Below are positions 17,733 to 26,844 of a DNA stretch of 64,000 nt, piece after piece. This DNA comes from Allopusillimonas sp008369125 (GTDB lineage Bacteria; Pseudomonadota; Gammaproteobacteria; Burkholderiales; Burkholderiaceae_B): positions 62,001-126,000 of the forward strand of contig NZ_VOAY01000006.1 in assembly GCF_008369125.1 (NCBI RefSeq). Reading direction: 5' to 3'. The first letter of the stretch is position 1; each line of letters opens with the position of its first letter. Both the position numbers and the translations under genes were made by a program. Under the pieces are notes generated by a model. That model saw nothing but the letters and a program-made list of their open reading frames with translations, was not told where the DNA came from and did no database searches.

Positions 17733-18411
17733 GACAATAAGTAAAATTTTCCAAACGCCGGCATCGCAGCAGATCCCGGGGATTATGTCAGAGATGACAC
17801 AGGCTGCCGAAACACTTAAAGAAATCGGCTGGGCCGTCAGTGTGTTTGGCAGCGCGCGGCTCCCTCCAGATTCCCCCTATTATGCACTCAGCGAAGAAAT
17901 AGGCCGTCGTTTGGCTGGCATTGGCCTAACGGTTATTGCCGGTGGCGGCCCAGGCATCATGGAGGCCGTCAACAAGGGGGCTTATGAAGCGGGTGGCAAT
18001 AGCGTTGGGCTCAATATAAAGCTGCCACGCGAGAGCAGCAATAATCGTTTTCAAACCCACAGCCTCAATTTTGACTATTTTTATTCGCGCAAAGCCACTT
18101 TCTTTATGCACAGCGCGGCCTACATCGCCCTGCCTGGCGGTTTCGGTACCTTAGACGAACTGTTCGAGGTGATGACGCTGGTGCAAACCCGCAAGGTACC
18201 GCCTGCGCCCATTATTCTGATCGGCACCGAGTTCTGGGCCGGCCTTATTCAGTGGGTACGCGAGCACTTGCTCAGCCTGAAACTTATCGGCCCCAACGAC
18301 CTCGATCTGCTCACCATCACCGACGATGTTGATGTCGCCATGCACAAAATAGAAGCCTTCTGCACAGAGTTCGCACAACAGCGAGACATCGCTCCGGCTC
18401 TGCCCGAATAG
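17731..18411 (+). CDS. LOG-family protein (TIGR00730), cytokinin riboside phosphoribohydrolase-like
   Basis: A 226-residue Rossmann-like protein. Seen: VFGSARLPPDSPYY, GGGPGIMEAVNKGA, and the signature SRKATFFMHSAAYIALPGGFGTLDELFE with the PGGxGT and catalytic Arg/Glu residues. Family knowledge: LOG proteins cleave nucleoside 5'-monophosphates to base and ribose phosphate; the older label is lysine decarboxylase-like. The first ATG at 17731 overlaps the polA start codon in antisense. Starts at 17785 (MSEMTQ) or 17794 leave a more plausible divergent promoter gap and keep all domain residues. The true start is uncertain. Confidence 0.88.
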   Translation: MTISKIFQTPASQQIPGIMSEMTQAAETLKEIGWAVSVFGSARLPPDSPYYALSEEIGRRLAGIGLTVIAGGGPGIMEAVNKGAYEAGGNSVGLNIKLPRESSNNRFQTHSLNFDYFYSRKATFFMHSAAYIALPGGFGTLDELFEVMTLVQTRKVPPAPIILIGTEFWAGLIQWVREHLLSLKLIGPNDLDLLTITDDVDVAMHKIEAFCTEFAQQRDIAPALPE

Positions 18412-18752
18412 CCCCAGCCTGCGCTTGCGGTTCAAAAGGCAAAATAGTGCGCGACGTTGTCTATACACAATACAAGGAAAACCAGCTATCCATGCCTAAA
18501 GAACTGGCAGCGCAGATCGGGCCGTACATAAGGCCATGGTGTGTCTGTGGACGACGCCTTTAACGGTTACGCCACGTTAAGCACGGCACCACGTAAGACC
18601 GCACTGGCTTTAGGGCCATTGCCTGCAAATTGGCGTCTATTTGACTAATTCGTACCCCAGGCATAAATTCTGCAGGCATACTTGCCAACTTCGGCTGGGC
18701 GCGTTTCGACGTGATTCAACCGTCGTCCCCAATCACATCAGGTAATACATCA
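18412..18752. other. Non-coding gap with possible gene remnant
   Basis: This 341-bp stretch separates the LOG gene from thiO. No thiamine (THI-box) riboswitch core was found, although thi genes follow. In the plus frame, bases 18532-18648 are open for about 39 codons and read like ordinary protein (ATLSTAPRKTALALG...NWRLFD then stop). A second frame from 18492 adds 23 codons (MPKELAAQIGPYIRPW...). Together they could be a frameshifted remnant of a lost gene or chance. No start with a good Shine-Dalgarno is seen. Confidence 0.3.
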
Positions 18753-19823
18753 ATGAAAATCGGCATCGCCGGGGCTGGGCTTCTGGGCCGGCTACTCACG
18801 CTCATTCTGACCCAACAAGGCCACCAAGTCAGCGTATTTGACCCTGCCAACAGTGCCACCGCGCGCGGCGCAGCGGGCTGGACCGCGGCAGGCATGCTCA
18901 GCCCCACGGCAGAACTCGAATGCGCCGACCTCAATGTATTTCAGTATGGCCTGCGCTCCATAGAACGCTGGTCACAAATCATACCCAGCCTGCCAATCCA
19001 GGTGTCATTGTCAACCAAAGGCAGCCTGATGCTGGCCCACCGGCATGACAGTGGGGCGGCACAGCGCACCATCAGTCTGCTCAACAGCAAGGCCCCTGAA
19101 GCGCACAAGCCACAGACACTAACCACTGCCAAGCTGGCGGAGCTTGAGCCAGACATACACGGCCCCTCGCTGGCCTGGCTATTGCCCAACGAAGGCCACC
19201 TGAATACCGTTGAAGCCATGGAAGGCCTTTATTTGGCCGCAGCCAGCGCCGACTGGCACTGGGGCACCACCATTACCGACATCGCACCGGGCCAGCTGGG
19301 TACCGGTGCACAGACCTGGCAGTTTGACCATGTATTCGATGTGCGTGGCACGGGTGCCAGGCCTGCTTCAGGCTATCAGCCGGATAACGCTGTGGCGTGC
19401 CAAAATGTCCGAGGTGTGCGCGGCGAGATTTTCTGGCTCCATGCACCGGGCGTGCAGTTAAACAGGCCAGTAAGGCTGATGCACCCCCGCCACTGCGTAT
19501 ACATGGTCCCAAGACGGGGCGATATGGTCGTGGTAGGCGCGACCGAAATAGAAAGCGAGGATCGATCCCCCGTATCACTGCGCAGCACGGTAGAATTACT
19601 GGCAGCGGCCCATAGCGTGATCCCTGCACTTGCGGAGGCGCGCCTGGTCCATACTGAAACCAACTTGCGGCCAGCGTTGGTCGACAACCTGCCTCGCATC
19701 GAACACGAAGCTGGCCTCACGCGTATCAACGGCCTATTCCGACACGGATGGCTTATTGCCCCCGCCGTGGTCGATGATGCGCTGGCACATTTTTCTGAAC
19801 ACGATTTATCACTTCGAGCATAA
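18753..19823 (+). CDS. thiO: Glycine oxidase ThiO
   Basis: A 356-residue FAD-dependent amine oxidase (DAO fold) that makes dehydroglycine for the thiazole ring of thiamine. Seen: the N-terminal dinucleotide motif GIAGAGLLGRLLTLILTQQG, the FAD block GAAGWTAAGMLSPTAELE, and the C-terminal NGLFRHGWLIAPAVVDDAL, matching ThiO. The ATG at 18753 (MKIGIAG) puts the Rossmann motif at the very N-terminus; a GTG at 18711 is an unlikely alternative. It is the first gene of thiO-thiS-thiG. Confidence 0.92.
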   Translation: MKIGIAGAGLLGRLLTLILTQQGHQVSVFDPANSATARGAAGWTAAGMLSPTAELECADLNVFQYGLRSIERWSQIIPSLPIQVSLSTKGSLMLAHRHDSGAAQRTISLLNSKAPEAHKPQTLTTAKLAELEPDIHGPSLAWLLPNEGHLNTVEAMEGLYLAAASADWHWGTTITDIAPGQLGTGAQTWQFDHVFDVRGTGARPASGYQPDNAVACQNVRGVRGEIFWLHAPGVQLNRPVRLMHPRHCVYMVPRRGDMVVVGATEIESEDRSPVSLRSTVELLAAAHSVIPALAEARLVHTETNLRPALVDNLPRIEHEAGLTRINGLFRHGWLIAPAVVDDALAHFSEHDLSLRA

Positions 19824-19826
19824 TCA

Positions 19827-20048
19827 GTGAGCACCATTACTATCACACTCAATGGCCAACCACACACGGTTTCTGCGGGCGTAAGCCTGGCCGACGCCTT
19901 GCGTGCCCTGGTGCCAGACGTCGACAATGCCGACGCGCCCATAGCCACCGCCGTCAATGGCAAACATGTCGCACGGCAGGCCCGGGCAGACCATGCACTG
20001 AACGACCAAGACGCCATCACAACTTTTGAACCCATCACCGGAGGCTAG
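19827..20048 (+). CDS. thiS: Sulfur carrier protein ThiS
   Basis: A 73-residue ubiquitin-like protein. It begins STITITLNGQPHTVSAGVSL after a GTG start and ends in the diagnostic EPITGG, whose terminal Gly is adenylated and thiocarboxylated to deliver sulfur to ThiG. The GTG at 19827 follows the thiO stop by 3 bp, and thiG begins 5 bp after thiS. This indicates tight co-translation. Confidence 0.95.
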   Translation: MSTITITLNGQPHTVSAGVSLADALRALVPDVDNADAPIATAVNGKHVARQARADHALNDQDAITTFEPITGG

Positions 20049-20053
20049 CCATC

Positions 20054-20848
20054 ATGCCGTGGTCTATTGCCGGCATCGAGCTGGAAAGCCGTTTTTTTCT
20101 GGGTACCGCAGGCTACCCTTCCCCATTGGTTCTCGAACAAGCCATCAAAGCATCGGGCTCTCAGGTCGTTACCGTATCGCTCAAGCGCCAGATGGCGCAA
20201 CAGGGTGTGTCAGCACTGGCGGGAGGCCAGTCTTTCTACGGGCTGATCAAGCAAAGCGGTGCCCACCTGCTGCCCAACACTGCCGGCTGCCATACCGCCA
20301 ATGAAGCCATTGCGCTTGCCCATATGGCTCGAGAGCTGTTCGACACGACATGGCTCAAGCTTGAAGTGATTGGTGACGAGTACACGCTGCAGCCAGATCC
20401 ATTCGAGCTGGTGCGCGCCGCCGAAGAACTCGTCAAAGAAGGGTTTGAGGTATTTCCCTATTGCACCGATGACCTGGTCACGTGTCAGCGCCTGCTTGAT
20501 GTAGGTTGCCGCATTCTGATGCCATGGGGAGCCCCCATAGGATCAGGCCAAGGGCTTATAAACCCGTACGCCCTGCAAACCCTGCGCAACCGCTTGCCCG
20601 ATGTGCCTCTCGTCATCGATGCTGGCATCGGATCGCCCATGGATGCAGCCCAGGCCATGGAGCTAGGCTTTGACGCCGTGCTGTTGAATTCGGCCGTATC
20701 GCGTTCCCATAACCCGGTACTCATGGCTGAGGCCTTTAAACTGGCCATCGAGGCGGGCCGTAAAGGCTGGGAAGCGGGCATCATGGCCGAGCAAGATCTG
20801 GCCGTTGCCACGACACCGGTCACAGGACGGCCCTTCATACTTCAGTAA
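20054..20848 (+). CDS. thiG: Thiazole synthase ThiG
   Basis: A 264-residue TIM-barrel enzyme that joins deoxyxylulose 5-phosphate, dehydroglycine and ThiS thiocarboxylate to form the thiazole phosphate. Seen: the Schiff-base lysine in TWLKLEVIGDEYTL (Lys102), LMPWGAPIGSGQGL, and IDAGIGSPMDAAQAMELG for phosphate binding. dxs, which makes the DXP substrate, is also in this window. thiE or thiC are not adjacent. Confidence 0.97.
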   Translation: MPWSIAGIELESRFFLGTAGYPSPLVLEQAIKASGSQVVTVSLKRQMAQQGVSALAGGQSFYGLIKQSGAHLLPNTAGCHTANEAIALAHMARELFDTTWLKLEVIGDEYTLQPDPFELVRAAEELVKEGFEVFPYCTDDLVTCQRLLDVGCRILMPWGAPIGSGQGLINPYALQTLRNRLPDVPLVIDAGIGSPMDAAQAMELGFDAVLLNSAVSRSHNPVLMAEAFKLAIEAGRKGWEAGIMAEQDLAVATTPVTGRPFILQ

Positions 20849-20940
20849 CCTGTATCTTGCTGCCAGGGGCACACCGCCTGCTCACGCGCGTTCTGCCCTT
20901 GGTTGGTGCCCGCTTGAGCGCCAGAAACCTGTAGGTAGAA

Positions 20941-20977
20941 TTGACAACGGTTATTAAGAATCATTATCGATATCATT
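20941..20977 (+). promoter_or_regulatory. Promoter with overlapping Fur-like box upstream of the TbpB-like gene
   Basis: TTGACA at 20941-20946 is a perfect -35 hexamer. AT-rich sequence at 20958-20977 (GAATCATTATCGATATCATT) is its downstream partner. Read on the complement this contains GATAATGATTC, close to the GATAATGATAATCATTATC Fur consensus, and it overlaps the expected -10 region. Iron repression of the downstream receptor operon is inferred from this placement. The rest of the 20849-21012 gap is featureless. Confidence 0.6.
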
Positions 20978-21012
20978 AAAATTGCATATCTTGCAACTTA
21001 CTGAATATCTTA

Positions 21013-22731
21013 ATGAGCCGTTATTCAATGCCATTATCTGCTTGCAGGCTTGCACTAAGCTCGTCCGCGGCCGTGTTCTGCACTGCGTGCGCCACCGGTG
21101 GCAGTTTCGAAACCCAGCCAGTAGCCCCTCCCATCGAAGTCAACACCTGGGAGCTAAATCGCCCCAAAGAAATAGACAAGGTTATTGAAGACCTCATGCG
21201 CCCGGCGCCCGAACAGCACGTGTATGGGTTTTCTGCGGCAGAGCCCTTTATCGTGCTCACCAGCCTTGATGCCCAGCACGTCGATCTGTCGCGGGCCACC
21301 ATTGATACAACGCCAAGTTTTGACACGCTGGCGTACTATGCTTACCCGCTAACGGGCAGTGATACGGCCCAGGCCACGCTCATAAGCCTTGACGCCCACG
21401 AGTGGAAGTCGCGCCCCAACGCGGCCGACTACAGCGAATATGTAAGCGGCAATACTGACGGTCATTACACACTTATCGAACATGATCGCAGCCTGCTCAA
21501 AGTAGCAGCGTTCAACTACACCAAAGTCGGTGTTGTAGATATAGCCGGTGACGACAGGTACGACAAAACACTGGTCAACCTTTTCTACAAAGGGTCAGAA
21601 ACCCCCGAGGCCATGCCGGTATCGGGCACGGCCAACTATGACGGCTACTGGGAGCGCGCTCTCGAAACCCTGTACAACGACACCAACAACGGCTACAACG
21701 GCAACCTGCTCAATGCCAGCCATGCAAACTTTACCGTAGACTTTTCCGACCGCAAAATGCGCGGTACATTGCACGGAAATAATGGTGAGCGGCGCCAAGG
21801 CTACACCATTACAGCCGATATTTCCGGGGCGGGTTTTAGCGGCAAAGCCACACCCGAAAGCTACAGCGGTATCCAGGAAACGGCCTCCGTGTCAGGCAGT
21901 TTTTTTGGCCCAAATGCCGCAGAACTTGGCGGCCATCTCGAAGGGCAGCAACGCCGGGCCGTTGCGGTATTTGCTGCCAGGCAAACCACTGCCAACGATA
22001 TTGTTCAGGGTGAACCCACCACGTATGCCAGCGTGCTGCAGGCAGATGGCTCCGAACACGCGCCCGACACCAACGTAATCCAGGGTCTTCATACTATTCC
22101 GTTCTCTGGCGACATTAAAACACTCAAGTTCAAGGGTGAAGTCTTCGACCTTACACAGGTCGCCGCTCAAGACGGCGAAGTCTGCTGCATTGAACCCAAG
22201 TTTCAGTTTATGCAAACAGGCCTGCTTAGCAGCACGGCGGGCAACGCCAACGACATTACGCTGCTGTATTTCGCCCATGGCCACCTTACGGCCCGCGATC
22301 AGGTGCCAGTTACCGGAACCGCCAGCTACAAGGGCCGGTGGATGGCATTTGGTCGAGCCCCACAAGGCCAGGCTTATGTCGCCCGCAGCAGTGAGAACGA
22401 AGCCCGATTCACCGCAGACTTTGCCAGCAGAACACTTTCTGGAAACCTGCAAGGCCGATCGGGCGCTGACGCAATCGATGTCACCGCCACCATCGTCGGC
22501 AACCGCTTCGAAGGCACTGCCAGTATCAAAGGTGGGCTTACCGCCGACCCGCAGGCAGTCGGCATTTCGCCCGACGCCAGAATCACCGGCAGCAGCACTG
22601 TTTCAGGGGCATTCTTCGGGCCACACGCTAACGAACTGGCCGGGCATTTTGTCAATAAAGACCAAAGTTTCGGCGGCGTGTTTGGCGCCAAACAACAAAT
22701 TATTGTGCCGCCCGCTGCTCATACCCCCTAA
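21013..22731 (+). CDS. TbpB-like bilobed surface lipoprotein (transferrin-binding-protein-like)
   Basis: A 572-residue exported protein built of two homologous lobes. The N-lobe barrel has VSGTANYDGYWE, FTVDFSDRKMRGTL, and the hallmark SGSFFGPNAAELGGHLEG. The C-lobe repeats this pattern with VTGTASYKGRWM, RFTADFASRTLSGNL, and SGAFFGPHANELAGHF followed by GGVFGAKQ. These are the TbpB/HpuA-type beta-barrel signatures (TbpBBD). The signal sequence ends around Cys26 in VFCTACATGG. The lipobox is imperfect because Cys rather than Leu is at -3. Family knowledge: such proteins are displayed on the cell surface by Slam and feed iron or haem to a TonB-dependent partner. Both partners follow here. The ligand is unknown; calling it transferrin would go beyond the evidence. 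Confidence 0.85.
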   Translation: MSRYSMPLSACRLALSSSAAVFCTACATGGSFETQPVAPPIEVNTWELNRPKEIDKVIEDLMRPAPEQHVYGFSAAEPFIVLTSLDAQHVDLSRATIDTTPSFDTLAYYAYPLTGSDTAQATLISLDAHEWKSRPNAADYSEYVSGNTDGHYTLIEHDRSLLKVAAFNYTKVGVVDIAGDDRYDKTLVNLFYKGSETPEAMPVSGTANYDGYWERALETLYNDTNNGYNGNLLNASHANFTVDFSDRKMRGTLHGNNGERRQGYTITADISGAGFSGKATPESYSGIQETASVSGSFFGPNAAELGGHLEGQQRRAVAVFAARQTTANDIVQGEPTTYASVLQADGSEHAPDTNVIQGLHTIPFSGDIKTLKFKGEVFDLTQVAAQDGEVCCIEPKFQFMQTGLLSSTAGNANDITLLYFAHGHLTARDQVPVTGTASYKGRWMAFGRAPQGQAYVARSSENEARFTADFASRTLSGNLQGRSGADAIDVTATIVGNRFEGTASIKGGLTADPQAVGISPDARITGSSTVSGAFFGPHANELAGHFVNKDQSFGGVFGAKQQIIVPPAAHTP

Positions 22732-22816
22732 ATCGCTTACTGAAGAACACATCGTGGTTAGTGCAGCTACCACACCTAATGTAACAAGTTAATTCTTTCA
22801 GATACTTTATACAACC

Positions 22817-25351
22817 ATGGCTCATCCTCGCCTGTCCCCAACCCGATCCTCTCTCGCCCTGCTCGCACTTGCCGGCACACCATTGCTGGCCGTTGCAGCC
22901 GACAAAAGCAAAAGCATCCAAACCCTGAGCACCGTTACCGTTCAAGGTGAAGCCACGCAAGGCGACGATGTTACCGGCCTGGGCAAAACCCAGAAAACGC
23001 ATGAAGATCTCGCTCACGATCAAGTTGTCGGCATACGCGATCTTTTGCGCTACGATCCGGGCATCGCCGTCAACGAATCAGGCGGGCGTGGCACATCAAG
23101 TGGCTTTTCTATGCGTGGCGTTGACAGAGACCGGGTGGCAGTAACCGTAGACGGTATGGCGCAGGCGCAGACCTTTCAACGGCAAGGTTTTGGTAGGTTG
23201 GGCGCGGGCCAAGGGCGCAGCAGCGGCGCCCAGAACGAGGTCGAGTTCGAAAACCTAAAATCGGTTGAGCTGTCTCAGGGCTCCAGCTCGGTGCTCGCCG
23301 GCAGTGGTGCGCTGGGGGGCGCTGTCATCATGCAGACCAAAGAGGTCGATGATTTTATTCATGGCGCACGAAACTGGGGCATTACCAGCAAAACCACCTA
23401 CACCGAAAAAGACGGGCGTACGGCTCAAACGCTGGGCGCAGGTGGGCGCTCAGGCCCGTTTGAAGGCCTGATACAACACACCCTTAGGCGAGGCCACGAA
23501 ATACGTTCGCACAAAGATATTTATCGCCACGGGGGCGGCGAAATCCAACGGTACCGCCTTGATGGCAACGGCCAAATGTCTGAGGCGCTCTCGGCCAAAG
23601 ATATTTCGGGGCCTGACCGAAAAGTACCCAACCCCATGAAATACAAAAGCGATTCGTGGCTTTCCCGGGCCGGCTACCACGTTGCGCCCGGACATTATGC
23701 CGGGCTAATTGTTGAGCAGACGGTGCAGCACTATGACATACGCGACATGTTTGGGCGCAACTACTGGTCCAACATGGAGCAAGATAGCATTTACCGACCC
23801 TCAGGCAACCTGGCGGAGTTTCAGTACACGCCTACAAGATACTACCGAGACCAGCATACGTACCGACGCCTGGGTGCCGAATACAGATTTGTTCCACATG
23901 ATGCGCAAGGCTGGGCAGACGACCTGCATCTGCGTGTAGACAAACAACATATTAGGCTTAATAGCGCCGCTCGCAGCCTTAATTGTTCGCCCTACCCGCT
24001 CGCTGACCCCAATTGCGCAAGCACTCTGGGCAAAACAGGCAGCCGAACTCACCATCTAAGCACAAACTACACGCAGACCCTTACGCGTATTGATGTTGTG
24101 TCAAACAAATCATTTCAACTGGCTCGGTCACACACACTGCGCCTAAATGCCGGCGTGGATCACAGCAAAACGCGCATTTCAGATCACGACATCAGCCAAC
24201 ACGCGTACAGCGAACTAGATGCAGCAGATGGCGTGATCAAGCAACATTTTTCAAGTTATACACAGCAATACCACAGCAGCCCCATCAAAGGACGACATTT
24301 TTATCTGGCATTTCATGACACGGTCGAGCTTGGCAACCGATGGACGCTCGGCCTGGGTGGTCGTTACGATCATCATGTCTTCAGTGCCGCGCACAACATC
24401 TTTGACACGACGCAGAGCAGCACAATTTGGTCAGGAAAAACCGGCTTGCAGAACAAACCCTATGCCAATTACTCGTGGGATCTTGGGCTGGTGTACAAGC
24501 TCAGCAATACTATTGACCTGGCCTACAAGGCGAGCAGCGGGTTTCGCGTACCCACGGCGGGCGAAATGCTTGGGCCGTCGTTTAACAGAAGGGGTGAGCG
24601 CTTACCCCAGCCCTGGCTCAAGGCTGAAAAATCGCATACCCATGAATTCGGCATCCATGCCGATAGTCGTTACGGCACGGCATCTGCCAGCTATTTTTTT
24701 GCCGACTACAAACACCTGATCGATACTGGCCTACCCAAGCCTGAGCTTGGCTACCCTGAAGGCCACATCATGTATTACAACCTTCAGTCGGTAAAAACAA
24801 AAGGCTTTACCCTAAAAACCCAGCTTGATCTACACCAACTATGGCAAAAAATGCCAGACGGGCTCCAGGCCATGCTGGCCCTCAGCCATGTCCGACAGGA
24901 CGGCGTCTCTCCCCGCAACCCCAACTTCCAGAGCGCCAGCAGCTATGCCCTCGACATGCTCCAGCCTCTGCGCCTTGTCTACGGCCTGGAATACATCGCA
25001 CCCGACGAAGGCTGGGGGGTGGCCATCAAAACGACCTATTCAGGCCCCAAAAAACCGGCAGAGCTAACCCAAGAGTCGGTAACCGGGGGCATGAAATATA
25101 TTGGGGATCGCAAGACGGCAATCCTAACACCCAAGTGGCTGGTAACCGACGTGAGCGGCCATTACCGGTTCAATAACTACGTCACGCTACGCATAGGGGT
25201 GTACAACCTTTTCAACTACCGCTATGTAACCTGGGAGTCGGCGCGTCAGGCGACGTTCGAACCTATAGGCAACAGTGTGCTGGGCAGCAACTATCTGGCG
25301 CTTGCCGCACCTGGTCGCAATTACACCCTCAATCTTGAGATCAAGTATTGA
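22817..25351 (+). CDS. TonB-dependent receptor, haemoglobin/transferrin/lactoferrin class
   Basis: An 844-residue outer-membrane receptor with a signal peptide (to about residue 28) and a TonB-box-like LSTVTVQG at 38-45. The plug domain carries VVGIRDLLRYDPGIAVNESGGRGTSSGFSMRG and RVAVTVDGMAQ. A 22-strand barrel ends in an aromatic C-terminus after RNYTLNLEIKY. The barrel region SSGFRVPTAGEMLGPSF corresponds to the FRAP box of haemoglobin and transferrin receptors, but the usual NPNL box is altered (QPWLKAEKS). It lies 85 bp after the TbpB-like gene and probably shares its Fur-type promoter. The substrate could be haem-protein, transferrin-like protein or another iron carrier. Confidence 0.9.
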   Translation: MAHPRLSPTRSSLALLALAGTPLLAVAADKSKSIQTLSTVTVQGEATQGDDVTGLGKTQKTHEDLAHDQVVGIRDLLRYDPGIAVNESGGRGTSSGFSMRGVDRDRVAVTVDGMAQAQTFQRQGFGRLGAGQGRSSGAQNEVEFENLKSVELSQGSSSVLAGSGALGGAVIMQTKEVDDFIHGARNWGITSKTTYTEKDGRTAQTLGAGGRSGPFEGLIQHTLRRGHEIRSHKDIYRHGGGEIQRYRLDGNGQMSEALSAKDISGPDRKVPNPMKYKSDSWLSRAGYHVAPGHYAGLIVEQTVQHYDIRDMFGRNYWSNMEQDSIYRPSGNLAEFQYTPTRYYRDQHTYRRLGAEYRFVPHDAQGWADDLHLRVDKQHIRLNSAARSLNCSPYPLADPNCASTLGKTGSRTHHLSTNYTQTLTRIDVVSNKSFQLARSHTLRLNAGVDHSKTRISDHDISQHAYSELDAADGVIKQHFSSYTQQYHSSPIKGRHFYLAFHDTVELGNRWTLGLGGRYDHHVFSAAHNIFDTTQSSTIWSGKTGLQNKPYANYSWDLGLVYKLSNTIDLAYKASSGFRVPTAGEMLGPSFNRRGERLPQPWLKAEKSHTHEFGIHADSRYGTASASYFFADYKHLIDTGLPKPELGYPEGHIMYYNLQSVKTKGFTLKTQLDLHQLWQKMPDGLQAMLALSHVRQDGVSPRNPNFQSASSYALDMLQPLRLVYGLEYIAPDEGWGVAIKTTYSGPKKPAELTQESVTGGMKYIGDRKTAILTPKWLVTDVSGHYRFNNYVTLRIGVYNLFNYRYVTWESARQATFEPIGNSVLGSNYLALAAPGRNYTLNLEIKY

Positions 25352-25403
25352 TGAGCGGGGCGTACAACCAATACACAGTGACACCATGCTCTGCCCCCCG
25401 TAC

Positions 25404-26840
25404 ATGAAAAACCTCGCTATCCAGTTTGCGGGCACGGCGTGCCTGGTAATGTTAACGATGCACGCCCGCGCCAACGACAAACCACTAGCTGCGCCGGCCA
25501 TCATCTGGCCAGAAGAGTTACCTTCAATGAACTCGCCATACCAAATCAAACACGACACACCCGCCACGCTTACACACGGCGTAGATACCGCAGTCCTAGA
25601 GGTGGATGAGGCGACGCTGCTGGCCAACCCAGACGTGTTGCGACGTGCCATGGTGTCTGCCATGCGCTCTGACAACACGGCCGGTATTGTGGTGCTTTTG
25701 CCCGTGTATGAGAAATCCGCCAACCCTGATCCCGTTTTACTTCAATACGCGAGGGCTATCCATGCTCGCCTACAAGGTCGCCACAATACTGCTGTACAGC
25801 ATTACACCCAGCTTCTGGCCCAGGTGCCCGACGCGCACGGTGTACGCATGCAGCTTGCCGAAACCCTTGCAGACAATTACCAACACAAGGCGGCAGCAGA
25901 ACAGCTGAACCTTCTGCAAAACGCCGAGCTAGACAGCGGCCTGCAAAAGCGGTACGCCGGCCTGCACCAGCGTTTGCAGGCGCGTGACCAATGGCGGTTT
26001 CATGCCGCGGTGCAATTGCTAACTGAAGACAATATAAACAATGCACCTGCGCTCCGACGCGCAGGCAACTGGACCTTCGACGCACCATTGCGAGACCGAG
26101 GCCTGGGTTACCAGGTAGCACTCGAAAAAAAATGGCCGTTGCTGCATGGTGCGTTTTACGCACTAGGCATTACGACCGAAGGTAGACAATATGCCCGTCA
26201 TTCACGTTATAGCAACTTCACCACCCAACTTGCCCCGGGCATAGGCGTGGCCAGGCAGGGCAAATCACTGAGCTTCAGCCCTTTCATACAGTATCGGTGG
26301 TTTGGGGGCAGCGCCTATTCGCAAAGCATGGGGGCACAAGTGCAATGGCATGAGGCATGGTCATCTCGATGGCAGACACGCACACTCGCAGAATATAGCC
26401 GCCAGCGCCATCGTGAGCGTCAACATCTTGACCACACTAGTTTTCTAGCCGGCCTGTCACTGGCCTACCAGCCAGGCGCCGGCTACTACTGGCAGATTGG
26501 CCATGAGCTTTATGCCAAAACAGACACTCGTGACAGCAACGACAGGTTCCATCAGGCCAGCCTGCGGGCACAGTGGGAAAGACACTGGCCTTCTGGTCTG
26601 GGCACAGTTGTTATTGCAAACACCGGTACCCGCCTCTATAACGGCCCGACCTTGTTCAGCCAGGGCTTGCGCAGACGCGATACGCTGCATGGCATATCAC
26701 TGTCACTATGGCATCAGCGCATCAATCATAGCGGGCTAACGCCCAGGCTAACCTGGTCGCATCAGCGTGTACGCAGCAATGATATGTTATTTGCGGCTGA
26801 GAAGAGCCGAGTATTTATCGAAGCAAACAAGTATTTCTGA
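25404..26840 (+). CDS. Surface lipoprotein assembly modulator (Slam, DUF560)
   Basis: A 478-residue outer-membrane protein with a signal peptide ending near HARA. Its periplasmic helical TPR-type domain is about residues 90-190 (HARLQGRHNTAVQHYTQLL, then QLAETLADNYQHKAAAEQL). The C-terminal DUF560 beta-barrel begins near FHAAVQLLTEDNINNAP and ends in a terminal Phe (FIEANKYF). This matches Neisseria Slam1/Slam2 architecture, which moves TbpB, LbpB, fHbp or HpuA to the cell surface. The start is the ATG at 25404; an in-frame ATG at 25386 is possible, and no strong Shine-Dalgarno is evident. Being third in line after a TbpB-like gene strongly suggests that protein is its client. Confidence 0.87.
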   Translation: MKNLAIQFAGTACLVMLTMHARANDKPLAAPAIIWPEELPSMNSPYQIKHDTPATLTHGVDTAVLEVDEATLLANPDVLRRAMVSAMRSDNTAGIVVLLPVYEKSANPDPVLLQYARAIHARLQGRHNTAVQHYTQLLAQVPDAHGVRMQLAETLADNYQHKAAAEQLNLLQNAELDSGLQKRYAGLHQRLQARDQWRFHAAVQLLTEDNINNAPALRRAGNWTFDAPLRDRGLGYQVALEKKWPLLHGAFYALGITTEGRQYARHSRYSNFTTQLAPGIGVARQGKSLSFSPFIQYRWFGGSAYSQSMGAQVQWHEAWSSRWQTRTLAEYSRQRHRERQHLDHTSFLAGLSLAYQPGAGYYWQIGHELYAKTDTRDSNDRFHQASLRAQWERHWPSGLGTVVIANTGTRLYNGPTLFSQGLRRRDTLHGISLSLWHQRINHSGLTPRLTWSHQRVRSNDMLFAAEKSRVFIEANKYF

Positions 26841-26844
26841 AACT

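Noticed and set aside
18412..18752. Thiamine pyrophosphate riboswitch upstream of thiO-thiS-thiG
   Set aside because: The conserved THI-box core sequences were not found in the gap.
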